From CAZFQD01 sp964520885 (GTDB taxonomy: Bacteria > Bacillota > Clostridia > Oscillospirales > SIG519): 7,560 nucleotides of DNA. The notes beneath the pieces are model-generated. The model did not search any database. It was not told the DNA's origin and saw nothing but the letters and a program-made list of their open reading frames with translations. Numbering within the stretch: position 1 is the stretch's first letter; each line of letters begins with the position of its first letter. Of the stretch, positions 1 through 6,774 are shown piece after piece. The position numbers and the translations under genes are program-made. The stretch lies in NCBI GenBank assembly GCA_964520885.1, contig CAZFQD010000110.1, forward strand, positions 1 to 7,560, given 5' to 3'.

Positions 1-623
1 AGTGCTTCTGCAATTTTATTAATAAATAAATCTATTTCCTTCTTTTTCATTTTCATACTTGCAATATTTACAATTACCCTAGCCGAAATTTCGCATATTT
101 CCTCAATAATTTCTAAACCGTTTTCTTTTAAGGTAGCACCTGTTTCAACTATGTCAACTATTGCATTAGAAAGCCCTAAAATTGGGGCTAACTCAACAGA
201 GCCATCAATTTTTATTATTTCAACATCAATATCTTTTTTTTGAAAAAAACTTCTTGCTACTTTCTCGTATTTTGTTGCAATAACTTTTTTATCATAGCCT
301 TCGTAAAATGGCACTCCTTTTTTTCCTGCCAAAGCAAAACGACATTTGCCAAAACCTAAATCAAGCACTTCATAAAAGGACTTTCCGCTTTCTAAAATAG
401 TGTCCTTGCCAACAATACCTATATCGCAAACTCCGTGCTCAACATATGTAATAACATCATTAGCCTTTACTAATACTATTTCAATATCGGCATTTAACAC
501 ATTAAATATCAGTTTTCTACCTTTATCTAAAAGTTGCGTGCAATCATAACCTGCTTTTGAAAAAAGTTCTAATGTACTTTTTTCAAGTCGCCCTTTTGTA
601 AGAGCTATTCTAAGTTTTTTCAT
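1..623 (-). CDS. hisG: ATP phosphoribosyltransferase catalytic subunit, short form (partial, C-terminus cut by window edge)
   Basis: This enzyme catalyses the first step of histidine synthesis, joining ATP and PRPP to give phosphoribosyl-ATP in the cytoplasm. I translated 207 codons from the ATG at 623. The N-terminus MKKLRIALTKGRLEK is typical of HisG, as is the segment CDIGIVGKD at residues 66-74. The PRPP-binding signature VDIVETGATL is at residues 156-165. The short-form enzyme is usually about 200-215 residues, so only a few residues are probably missing. The length and the adjacent hisZ show the HisGS type, which lacks the C-terminal regulatory domain and needs HisZ for activity and histidine feedback. 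The gap to hisZ is 34 nt. A GAGAGGA ribosome-binding site lies 12-13 nt before the ATG, slightly far but the only candidate. The gene is probably co-transcribed from the promoter ahead of hisZ. Confidence 0.96.
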   Translation of the reverse strand, partial: MKKLRIALTKGRLEKSTLELFSKAGYDCTQLLDKGRKLIFNVLNADIEIVLVKANDVITYVEHGVCDIGIVGKDTILESGKSFYEVLDLGFGKCRFALAGKKGVPFYEGYDKKVIATKYEKVARSFFQKKDIDVEIIKIDGSVELAPILGLSNAIVDIVETGATLKENGLEIIEEICEISARVIVNIASMKMKKKEIDLFINKIAEA

Positions 624-657
624 AAAAAGTTTTCATCCTCTCTAAAAAAGGTATTTA

Positions 658-1632
658 CTATTTTTTCTTTAATATTATGTCAGCAACACAATCCACATTA
701 ATTGCAAAACCTGTTGCATCTTCATCAGTTCCAAATTTTGATAGTAAATTATCATATCGCCCACCAGAAAGAACCTTTTTGCCTGAACCATCAACATAGC
801 CTATAAAAACAATTCCGGTGTAATAATTTATCTTATTAACTAATCCTAAATCAACAATAATATTATCTTTATATCCTAAATTGCAAAGTTCATCATAAAG
901 TTTTTTTAGATAATTCAATATATCATTTGCCTGTTTGTTAAGTTTTAGTTTTTCTGCCTCAACAAATACCTCATTACCTCCAAAAAGGCGGGGTAACATT
1001 TTCAATTTTTCTGCCTTTTGCCCATATTTTGATAATAAAGCATTTAAAGAAGCGAGATTTTTTTGTTCTATTAAATTTCTTGAAAGCTCATAATCTTCAT
1101 TTGAAAGTTGACAAAGCTCTGCAATTGCTTTAAAAAATCCGATATGCCCTATTTCAACCTTAAAATCATTTCCGAAACAGGATTTTAAAGCAGAAATTGC
1201 AGTTAAAATAATATCTAAATCTGCTTTAAAACCATCTGCCCCTATTAGTTCAACACCACTTTGTGTAAATTCATCTCTTTTGCCATTAAAATTGTCGTTT
1301 GCTCTAAATACATTTTGATTATAGTATAATTTAATAGGTCTTTTAACATCCTTTAGTCTTGTTGAAACAACCCTTGCAATTGGAGTGGTGCAATCTGGTC
1401 TTAAAACCAAAAGCCTATTTTTAGCATCAGATAGTTTATACATATTTTCAGATTTAAAAGTGTCTGTAGCATAAAAAACATCAAGAAACTCAATGGAAGG
1501 GGTAATAATTTCATTATAACCCATTCCTTCAAAAACCGTCTTCAATTCATTTTCAACTTTTCGTTTGATTTTGCATTCCTCAAATAGACTATCCTTAGTC
1601 CCTTCGGGGATATTTTTAAACCATTTTTGCAT
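658..1632 (-). CDS. hisZ: ATP phosphoribosyltransferase regulatory subunit HisZ
   Basis: HisZ is a paralogue of histidyl-tRNA synthetase that has lost aminoacylation. It forms a hetero-octamer with short HisG and provides the allosteric histidine site. The 324-residue product shows the class II synthetase fold: NIPEGTKD near the N-terminus (residues 7-14), LRPDCTTPIAR (77-87), a motif 2-like YYNQNVFRAND (103-113), and motif 3-like SGGRYDNLL followed by FG and TGFAIN (289-312). The chain ends just after motif 3, so the roughly 100-residue anticodon-binding domain of true HisRS is absent. That absence and the hisG neighbour argue for HisZ over HisS. The start is ATG at 1632, with AAAGGAGA about 7 nt upstream and a consensus promoter close behind. 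The stop is TAG. It is likely the first gene of a histidine operon continuing past the left edge. Confidence 0.95.
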   Translation of the reverse strand: MQKWFKNIPEGTKDSLFEECKIKRKVENELKTVFEGMGYNEIITPSIEFLDVFYATDTFKSENMYKLSDAKNRLLVLRPDCTTPIARVVSTRLKDVKRPIKLYYNQNVFRANDNFNGKRDEFTQSGVELIGADGFKADLDIILTAISALKSCFGNDFKVEIGHIGFFKAIAELCQLSNEDYELSRNLIEQKNLASLNALLSKYGQKAEKLKMLPRLFGGNEVFVEAEKLKLNKQANDILNYLKKLYDELCNLGYKDNIIVDLGLVNKINYYTGIVFIGYVDGSGKKVLSGGRYDNLLSKFGTDEDATGFAINVDCVADIILKKK

Positions 1633-1665
1633 ATAAATTCTCCTTTATCGCTTTAACATATTAAA

Positions 1666-1694
1666 ATGATAGCATAATAAAGTGATTTTGTCAA
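1666..1694 (-). promoter_or_regulatory. Sigma-A promoter of hisZ-hisG, extended -10
   Basis: On the minus strand, TTGACA (1689-1694) and TATCAT (1666-1671) are separated by exactly 17 nt, and TGC directly before the -10 gives an extended -10 element. Transcription should start near 1659, leaving a leader of about 27 nt. That is too short for a T-box or a histidine leader-peptide attenuator, so no transcript-based control is visible. Any regulation would have to act at the promoter or through HisZ feedback on the enzyme. Confidence 0.88.
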
Positions 1695-1710
1695 GTGCTT
1701 TTTTAAAATT

Positions 1711-1743
1711 AATAAAAAGAAACTGATATTACTCAGTTTCTTT
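1711..1743 (-). terminator. Rho-independent terminator of tsaE, overlapping its stop codon
   Basis: In the minus-strand RNA the arms GAAACTGA (1733-1740) and TCAGTTTC (1719-1726) pair perfectly around a six-base loop that contains the tsaE stop. Three more A-U pairs extend the stem to 11 bp, and a U-rich tract follows. The 5' arm is formed by the last codons of tsaE. The structure ends about 17 nt before the -35 of the hisZ promoter, so it separates the two transcription units. Confidence 0.8.
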
Positions 1744-2160
1744 GATATTTTCTATAAGTATTATTCTTTCGTTCTCTTGTTGTCCATATGTAAGAGTAAT
1801 ATTAATTCTTTTTTTTGATAAAGCAAACTCAATATTTTCACTCCATTCAATCGCAATTACTGAACTTTCATCTAAATAATCATAAAAGCCTATTGAATGC
1901 AAAGAGTCCTTATCATTAATTCTATACATATCAAAGTGAAAAATATTTACCTTCCCTGAATATTGGTGAACTGTAGCATAAGTGGGGCTTGTAACATCTC
2001 CATCAAAACCCAACCCCCGTGCTAAACCACGAACAAAGGCAGTTTTCCCTGCTCCTAATTCTCCACTTAAAGCAACGACATCTCCTGCATTTATAGTCTT
2101 TGCTAAAACATATCCGGTTTTTTCAGTTTCTACAACATTTCGCGATGTAATTTTTAGCAT
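1729..2160 (-). CDS. tsaE: tRNA threonylcarbamoyladenosine biosynthesis ATPase TsaE
   Basis: TsaE is the P-loop ATPase that acts with TsaB and TsaD in making t6A at position 37 of ANN-decoding tRNAs, and is essential in many bacteria. The 143-residue product has the usual family length. Walker A is GELGAGKT (33-40), SPTY is at 58-61, the Walker B-like HFDMYR is at 75-80, and the conserved IEWSE is at 104-108. The start is ATG at 2160, with AAAGGAT 8 nt upstream. It is not next to tsaB, rimI or tsaD here. Instead it follows the second methyltransferase of the restriction-modification operon by 30 nt, and I see no convincing promoter in that gap. It may therefore depend on transcription from upstream. 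A terminator closes the unit at its stop codon. Confidence 0.95.
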   Translation of the reverse strand: MLKITSRNVVETEKTGYVLAKTINAGDVVALSGELGAGKTAFVRGLARGLGFDGDVTSPTYATVHQYSGKVNIFHFDMYRINDKDSLHSIGFYDYLDESSVIAIEWSENIEFALSKKRINITLTYGQQENERIILIENIKETE

Positions 2161-2190
2161 ATAATTTATCCTTTATAGCATATATAGAGA

Positions 2191-2937
2191 TTATTTCTTA
2201 AATACAAATAAATATTCGTGAGCTATAAGCAAGAAGTTGTGTTTCATACTATTTATTTTCCAATATCCGGTTGAATTGCAATTGTGTTGTTCTTTTATAA
2301 TTATTTCTTTTATTCTAAATCCAACATTCTCAAATATTTTCATAACTTCAAAACTCATTGGGATAATATGCCCTTTTTTTCTTGTATCCCCCATAAGTAT
2401 AGCACAAAATTTGTCTTTTTTCAGAACTCTAAAACTTTCCTTTGCAACAGTTTTCATTTGTTCTAAAAAGTCATTAACATTTAGAATTGATAAATCGCCT
2501 TGAATTTTTTCACTATAATTAATTATATTTGCATACGGAGGATGAGTGCAAATTAAGTCAATACATTCGTCATTTATAAAGTTTAGGTTTCGTGCATCAC
2601 CTTGCATTATTTTAACATTGCCACAATTTTCTCGTTCAAAAGAAATATTTGTTTTGCATAAATCAATTGCATTTGGGTTAATATCTACTCCCAACACATC
2701 TCTATTTAAAAGTTTCGCTTCAACCAAAGTTGTGCCACTTCCTGCAAATTGGTCTAAAATTAAATCTCTTTCTTTTGAATAACGCAAAATTATATTTCTC
2801 GGAATATACGGCGACCAATTGCCTCTGTATTTACCATTATGAGTAGCCCAATCACCTCTATCTTTAAAACTCCATACAGTGTTAGATTGAATTTCAAAAT
2901 TATCTGGCTCCCATTTAATTTCTTTTCTATTAGGCAT
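2191..2937 (-). CDS. DNA methyltransferase (N4-cytosine/N6-adenine type), second modification enzyme of the GATC restriction-modification operon
   Basis: This 248-residue S-adenosylmethionine-dependent DNA methyltransferase has an N-terminal block with the repeated pattern WSFKDRG...WATHNGKYRGNWSPYIP (22-46), which probably includes motif X. Motif I is DQFAGSGTT (62-70), the acidic motif II-like residue is in GVDINP (83-88), QGDAR is at 112-116, and the catalytic motif IV is THPPY (131-135). It ends in a short hydrophobic tail, AHEYLFVFKK. Motif I thus precedes motif IV, unlike the beta-class DpnA and MboIC proteins, where DPPY comes first. It is therefore not simply the DpnA homologue. The target-recognition region must be small, because little remains after motif VIII. 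The start is ATG 3 nt after the endonuclease stop, and its AAAGGAT binding site lies in the last endonuclease codons, implying translational coupling. The methylated base and target cannot be read from the sequence. Confidence 0.88.
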   Translation of the reverse strand: MPNRKEIKWEPDNFEIQSNTVWSFKDRGDWATHNGKYRGNWSPYIPRNIILRYSKERDLILDQFAGSGTTLVEAKLLNRDVLGVDINPNAIDLCKTNISFERENCGNVKIMQGDARNLNFINDECIDLICTHPPYANIINYSEKIQGDLSILNVNDFLEQMKTVAKESFRVLKKDKFCAILMGDTRKKGHIIPMSFEVMKIFENVGFRIKEIIIKEQHNCNSTGYWKINSMKHNFLLIAHEYLFVFKK

Positions 2938-2940
2938 ATT

Positions 2941-3852
2941 TTATAATCCTTTTATAATTATTTCTTCAAGAAAACTATTTTCTATCATTTTAATGTTAAA
3001 TACATAGTCAATTGCATTGAAGGTCTCAAGCAATGGCTGTTTTGCAGTATTCCAACCTAAGCCATCAGTAATCCAAATAAAGCAAATCTCCTTTTTACCA
3101 TTAAAAAATTCGTTTAAACTTCTAAATTCTCCTGCTACTGATTTTAATTTTGAACCTCCGCCACTATAATAATTCACTTCAATTAAAAATAATTTTTCTT
3201 TAGTGTTGATTGCAAAATCAAAATGTCTATCAGACTTATCAGTTGGGACATTTACATTAAATTCTGATTTGATTTTTGCAACAGTAACTTGACTTAAATA
3301 GATAAAGCCATTCCTATTACAAATATCTTTTATATATACTTCGGTTAGCCTTTCCATAACAGTTCCACTTCTGTTTTTTCGTGCATTTGTATCAAGCCCG
3401 ACCTCAACGCCTAAACAATAATCAACTAAGTTTTTAATATTTTTATCAGAAATAATTTTCAAAAGTCCACATTGCTCTGTAAAAAATACTATTTTATTTA
3501 TTTCTTCATTAGTAATTTCTTTTGTTTTTTTAAATGAATATTCAATATCTCCGCCGATATTAGCTACTTTAATTCTTGTCTCTCTGCAAGCAATTAAAAT
3601 TGGAATAACAGTAACAATTTCAGGATATAATTTTATTAATTTTTTTAATTCTTCTTTAATATTTTGCTTTCCAATTAAAGTATTCATTATGTTTAAAAGG
3701 ATTTCAATCTTTGAAATATTGCATAGTATTTTATCCCAAGCAACAAAGAAATCATATGTTTTAATTGTGTCTTTTAGATTATTCAGTAAATAATCAAATA
3801 CTTTTTTTTCATTATCTAAACCAAATTTATAATATCCTTCAATTTTTTTCAA
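2941..3852 (-). CDS. Type II restriction endonuclease, DpnII/MboI family (predicted to cut GATC)
   Basis: The 303-residue product resembles R.DpnII along most of its length, as I recall that protein. Shared blocks are LLNIMNTLIG (52-61), PILIACR (84-90), NLVDYCLGVEVGLDTNARKNRSG (141-163), RHFDF (209-213), LIEVNYYSGGGSK (223-235), IWITDGLGW (259-267) and ETFNAIDYVFNI (276-287). D212 and E225-V-N look like a PD-(D/E)XK core with Asn in place of the usual Lys. The family cuts unmethylated GATC. The start is TTG at 3852 with GGGGTGA 7 nt upstream. An in-frame stop lies just before it and no ATG is available until residue 56. The first four bases overlap the end of the methyltransferase gene (TTGA), so translation is probably coupled and kept low. 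No controller protein gene is present. Confidence 0.94.
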   Translation of the reverse strand: MKKIEGYYKFGLDNEKKVFDYLLNNLKDTIKTYDFFVAWDKILCNISKIEILLNIMNTLIGKQNIKEELKKLIKLYPEIVTVIPILIACRETRIKVANIGGDIEYSFKKTKEITNEEINKIVFFTEQCGLLKIISDKNIKNLVDYCLGVEVGLDTNARKNRSGTVMERLTEVYIKDICNRNGFIYLSQVTVAKIKSEFNVNVPTDKSDRHFDFAINTKEKLFLIEVNYYSGGGSKLKSVAGEFRSLNEFFNGKKEICFIWITDGLGWNTAKQPLLETFNAIDYVFNIKMIENSFLEEIIIKGL

Positions 3853-4772
3853 ATTGCATTCACCCCATAATTATTAGTGATAATAAGTTCGCTTATATTA
3901 CCTCTGCATTTACCATTACAATTTATCATTCTCTTTGCATTTACTTTGTTAATAGTATACTTGCTATATAATTGTTCAAAAAAATTGTCATTTTTATCAA
4001 TGTTTTTTGGATCTGAATTGCTCAATATAATATAGGCTCCTATTTCATTTAATTTATTAACAAAGTAGCTCAATCTAATTTGTTCTTTATCGTCAAAATT
4101 ATTTTCTGTATATGCTGTAAAACTTGAAGTTGCATTTATTGGTCTATATGGAGGATCTAAATAAACAAATGTATTTTTATTAATAAATTCTAAACATTCA
4201 CTATAATCTCTGCTAAGTATTGTAACCTTTTTTAATTTATTACTTATAGTAAGTAAATTATTTTTATCACAAATAATAGGATTTTTATAATCACCCATTG
4301 GAACATTAAATAGGCCTCTACTATTTACTCTATAAAGCCCATTAAAGCAGGTTTTATTAAGAAATATAAATAAAGTGGCTTTTTCTATATTGATATTTTC
4401 TCTTGCATTAAGTTTTAATTTATTAAAACTATCTCGTTTTGAATAATAATATTCTTTCCTTTTTTCATTACTTAGTGAAACAAACTCTTCTTGTAAAAGA
4501 TTTAGTAATTTAATTAGATCCGTTACTTCGTTTTTAATTATTCTATATGTATTTATTAATTCTTCATTTATGTCATTAATTAGGATTTCTTTGATATTAT
4601 AGTAAGAAACAATATCAAAAAACACGGCTCCACCGCCGACAAATGGCTCACAATACCGATTAATTGTTTTACCTAATTCTTTAGGGTAATTTGTTTTAAT
4701 TTTGTCAAGAATTTGATTTTTCCCACCAGCCCATTTTACAAACGGTTTTATATTTTCACTTTTTTTAATCAT
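3849..4772 (-). CDS. DNA adenine methyltransferase, Dam/DpnM family (predicted GATC)
   Basis: This D12-class (alpha) N6-adenine methyltransferase protects GATC sites from the adjacent endonuclease. Counted from ATG 4772 it has 307 residues. Motif X is KPFVKWAGGK (9-18), motif I is EPFVGGGAVFFD (42-53), and motif IV is DPPY (206-209). The segment FNGLYRVNSRGLFNVPMGDYKNP (143-165) closely matches the GATC-recognising region of DpnM. The open frame extends back to a TTG at 4838, but that TTG is the -35 box of the promoter and the -10 lies inside the extension. The ATG has GGGGT 7 nt upstream and fits the predicted transcript start near 4803. This is the first gene of the operon, so modification precedes restriction. 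Three of the four GATC sites in the window are inside it. Confidence 0.95.
   Translation of the reverse strand: MIKKSENIKPFVKWAGGKNQILDKIKTNYPKELGKTINRYCEPFVGGGAVFFDIVSYYNIKEILINDINEELINTYRIIKNEVTDLIKLLNLLQEEFVSLSNEKRKEYYYSKRDSFNKLKLNARENINIEKATLFIFLNKTCFNGLYRVNSRGLFNVPMGDYKNPIICDKNNLLTISNKLKKVTILSRDYSECLEFINKNTFVYLDPPYRPINATSSFTAYTENNFDDKEQIRLSYFVNKLNEIGAYIILSNSDPKNIDKNDNFFEQLYSKYTINKVNAKRMINCNGKCRGNISELIITNNYGVNAI
3860..3866 (-). promoter_or_regulatory. Ribosome-binding site deciding the TTG start of the endonuclease
   Basis: GGGGTGA can pair with seven bases of the 16S anti-Shine-Dalgarno sequence (one G-U pair) and is 7 nt from the TTG at 3852. The nearby ATG at 3859 is in another frame. 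The site lies within the last codons of the methyltransferase gene. Confidence 0.7.
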
Positions 4773-4809
4773 AACTCTTACCCCAATCAACCAATTTATG
4801 GTTAAATAA

Positions 4810-4861
4810 ATTGTAGCATTTTTTATAACAAAAAGCAATTAAATTAAAATTAAATTTTTAG
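4810..4861 (-). promoter_or_regulatory. Promoter of the restriction-modification operon, extended -10 with A/T-rich upstream tracts
   Basis: On the minus strand TTGCTT (4833-4838) and TACAAT (4810-4815) are 17 nt apart, with TGC before the -10. Positions 4839-4861, immediately upstream of the -35, are runs of A and T only, like an UP element. The predicted start near 4803 gives a leader of about 30 nt to the methyltransferase ATG. Confidence 0.75.
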
Positions 4862-5024
4862 ATTATTTATTTTAAACTATTTGTTAAATAATTCCATAAG
4901 CAACTCTCTTTTTGACAATATTAAAATTTTATGAAACATAGTAGCTTTTGCAACTTATATTCAGTAAGGTCTATTTATATTTTATCCTATTTTACTGTAT
5001 CACTTATCCTTTACCTTTATTCCT

Positions 5025-5057
5025 AAAAAAAGGGACTGGTTAATTAGCCAGCCCCTT
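5025..5057 (-). terminator. Rho-independent terminator of the 3D-domain gene
   Basis: In the minus-strand RNA AAGGGGCUGG (5048-5057) pairs over 10 bp, with one G-U, to CCAGUCCCUU (5030-5039) around an eight-base loop, followed by seven Us. It begins 4 nt after the stop codon. It isolates the gene from the restriction-modification operon. The 160 or so bases between it and that operon's promoter are AT-rich and hold no gene I can support. Confidence 0.9.
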
Positions 5058-5061
5058 ATGA

Positions 5062-6108
5062 TTATTCCAATACATAAATCTTTAATTGTCGTCTTCCAAA
5101 ATTTTTACAATCAATATTTGATGGCAAAAATATATCTATCCAATTAGCATCGGAAACTCCACCGGTATCATTTACTGTGCAATAACCATAAACAAATTTC
5201 CCATCTGGGCTTTCAATATACAATCTATCGCCCAAATTCAAGTCCTTACAATATTTTGGATTAATAGCTACTCCACCAATTTTAGCTTTTGAGCCAGTAG
5301 CAGTTATATTTGTGCCACTATTAAAAGTATAGGCTGTAGCAATCATAGTTAAAACTCGTTTATAATTAAGCTGCGAACCATTAACAATCTTTGAAGGTCC
5401 CTTTAAAGCAACATATTTAATTCCGTTAGATGGCTTTTGTTCAATAATGTCCTTAACTATCTTAGTTTCTAAAACTATTCCATCTACCCTTTTGTCCACT
5501 TTAGTTACTAAACGAGTACCTAATTTTCCAGCAACATTAGATGGCATTTTTCCAACTGAAGAAGAATACATCAACGAAACAGTTTTAGTGGCAAATGGCA
5601 ATTTAATTTTTTTAGTATACTCTTTATAAACAATTCTTTTTACTATAATTTGAAGATTTTCAAAAAGGGCATTATTCAAATCAATATTTATTTCATCATC
5701 TTTTGCTAAAACAATTCCCTTATTATTTAAATAACCTCCAACAGTTCCACCTGTAACAAATTCCGTTGTTTGTTGCCCATCAATAAATAAATCTACAGGG
5801 AAAGAGCGAGTAATTAATACATCATAGTTGCTTCCGTTTTGTTTAATGTCAACTATATCGTGCCATTCCCAATTAATGCCTTTTTCCATTACAGTTTCTA
5901 AAATATTAGAATTAAGAGTTTTAATCATTTCTGTCTTACCATCAACCGATACAGCTAAAACTTTTACTGAGCCCAAGGTAAAAACAAAAAATATTGAACA
6001 AAATACAAAAAGAATAACTGCCGCAATTTCTCGCTTATACTGCAACATTTTAATCTTTGCCCATTTCTTTTTTAATCTTTTGTATTTGTTAATAAACATA
6101 CTAAACAA
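5062..6108 (-). CDS. Membrane-anchored cell-wall protein with DUF348-like, G5-like and 3D domains
   Basis: This is an exported protein of the YabE/YocH-like group, linked in Firmicutes to peptidoglycan binding or remodelling. Residue numbers count from the TTG at 6114. A basic N-terminus (9-28) precedes one hydrophobic segment (about 29-49) that acts as signal anchor. Two DUF348-like repeats follow at about 50-150 (VSVDGKTEMIKT and LFIDGQQTTEF), then a G5-like beta region at about 160-240. The C-terminal 3D domain (about 257-349) has TAYTFNSG, TATGSKAKIGGVAINP, GDRLYIE, VNDTGG and WIDIFLP. D316 and D327 are two of the three name-giving aspartates. The first, usually in VDP, appears as N285. 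No separate lytic domain is present. I chose the TTG at 6108 because AAAGGGG lies 8 nt before it. The TTG at 6114 is too close, and the ATG at 6099 is 17 nt away. Confidence 0.87.
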   Translation of the reverse strand: MFSMFINKYKRLKKKWAKIKMLQYKREIAAVILFVFCSIFFVFTLGSVKVLAVSVDGKTEMIKTLNSNILETVMEKGINWEWHDIVDIKQNGSNYDVLITRSFPVDLFIDGQQTTEFVTGGTVGGYLNNKGIVLAKDDEINIDLNNALFENLQIIVKRIVYKEYTKKIKLPFATKTVSLMYSSSVGKMPSNVAGKLGTRLVTKVDKRVDGIVLETKIVKDIIEQKPSNGIKYVALKGPSKIVNGSQLNYKRVLTMIATAYTFNSGTNITATGSKAKIGGVAINPKYCKDLNLGDRLYIESPDGKFVYGYCTVNDTGGVSDANWIDIFLPSNIDCKNFGRRQLKIYVLE

Positions 6109-6210
6109 ATGCAAGACCCCTTTAATTTTTTTTCAAGATAAACATATCTCTAATTAAATTCTAATCTAAATAAAGGGAAATTATTCAAAAAATCAAAAAC
6201 TATTACTATT

Positions 6211-6240
6211 TATAAAAAGAAATAGTCTGAGTCACTTTTC
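6211..6240 (-). terminator. Weak terminator-like hairpin between rpsI and the 3D gene
   Basis: GAAA-AGU pairs with ACU-A-UUUC through seven base pairs with one bulge around a seven-base loop, followed by five Us. It is the best terminator candidate after rpsI, but its stem is short and AU-rich, so rpsI transcripts may read on into the next gene. Confidence 0.28.
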
Positions 6241-6277
6241 ATTGCACTAAAAAGCAAAACAATATCATAACTATTAT

Positions 6278-6306
6278 AATATACAATAAATAACAAGAAA
6301 ATGCAA
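6278..6306 (-). promoter_or_regulatory. Possible promoter of the 3D-domain gene
   Basis: TATATT (6278-6283) lies 17 nt after TTGCAT (6301-6306) on the minus strand, and an overlapping TATAAT is at 6273-6278. The -35 matches consensus in only half its bases. A start here would give a leader of about 160 nt containing the weak hairpin at 6211-6240. Confidence 0.3.
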
Positions 6307-6357
6307 CATTTTTCCATTATTAAGCCTTTTGCAACGAGTAATTTAATAAGAAAAAAC

Positions 6358-6759
6358 CTATCTTTTTGAGAATTGAGGAGCTTTTCTTGCACCTTTTAAT
6401 CCATACTTTTTTCTTTCCTTCATTCTTGGATCACGTGTTAAAAAGCCTGCTTTTTTAAGTAATGGTCTTAATTCATCACTAACTTGAAGTAATGCTCTTG
6501 AAAGTCCATGTCTAATAGCACCAGCTTGACCAGATACTCCTCCGCCAACAACCTTTGCTATTATATCATATTTGCCAAAAGTATTTGTTGTAACAAATGG
6601 TTGTCTAACAATAAGTTTTAAGGTATCAAGCCCAAAGAAATCGTCAATATCCCTATCATTTATTGTAATAGTTCCATCGCCAGGAATAACTCTAACCCTT
6701 GCAACTGAACTTTTTCTTCTGCCTGTGCCATAAAAATATGCTTTTTTAGGTAAATACAT
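6358..6759 (-). CDS. rpsI: 30S ribosomal protein S9
   Basis: S9 is a small-subunit head protein whose C-terminal tail reaches the P-site tRNA. The 133-residue product is of normal length. It has the conserved FYGTGRRKSSVARV (8-21), GVSGQAGAIRHGLSRAL (74-90), the LLKKAGFLTRDPRMKERKKYG block, and the universal C-terminal SKR. The start is ATG at 6759, with a strong GAGGAGG site about 9 nt upstream that begins right at the rplM stop. The 15-nt gap shows the standard rplM-rpsI operon. Confidence 0.99.
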   Translation of the reverse strand: MYLPKKAYFYGTGRRKSSVARVRVIPGDGTITINDRDIDDFFGLDTLKLIVRQPFVTTNTFGKYDIIAKVVGGGVSGQAGAIRHGLSRALLQVSDELRPLLKKAGFLTRDPRMKERKKYGLKGARKAPQFSKR

Positions 6760-6774
6760 AATTTATTTCCTCCT

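Noticed and set aside
658..1632. Histidyl-tRNA synthetase (hisS) instead of hisZ
   Set aside because: The protein ends after motif 3 without the anticodon-binding domain and is followed by a short-form hisG.
2172..2206. Possible tsaE promoter: extended -10-like TGCTATAAA (-10 at 2172-2177) or TTGTAT-17-TATATG
   Set aside because: The first has no -35 and overlaps the tsaE binding site, so its transcript would lack it; the second matches consensus poorly at both boxes.
2237..2782. Three plus-strand frames inside the second methyltransferase gene
   Set aside because: They are antisense to a gene with clear methyltransferase motifs, lack binding sites and resemble no family.
4773..4838. N-terminal extension of the adenine methyltransferase back to TTG 4838
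   Set aside because: The extension contains the -35 and -10 boxes of the promoter, has no similarity to DpnM, and the ATG at 4772 has its own binding site at 7-nt spacing.
4912..5026. Plus-strand TTGACA at 4912-4917 and a 31-codon hydrophobic frame starting at 4931
   Set aside because: No acceptable -10 at 16-18 nt, no ribosome-binding site before the ATG, and the frame runs into the terminator of the opposite strand.
6210..6392. Minus-strand frame of 60 codons overlapping the end of rpsI
   Set aside because: It begins inside rpsI in another frame, has no binding site and covers promoter-like and hairpin sequence; composition is that of AT-rich spacer.
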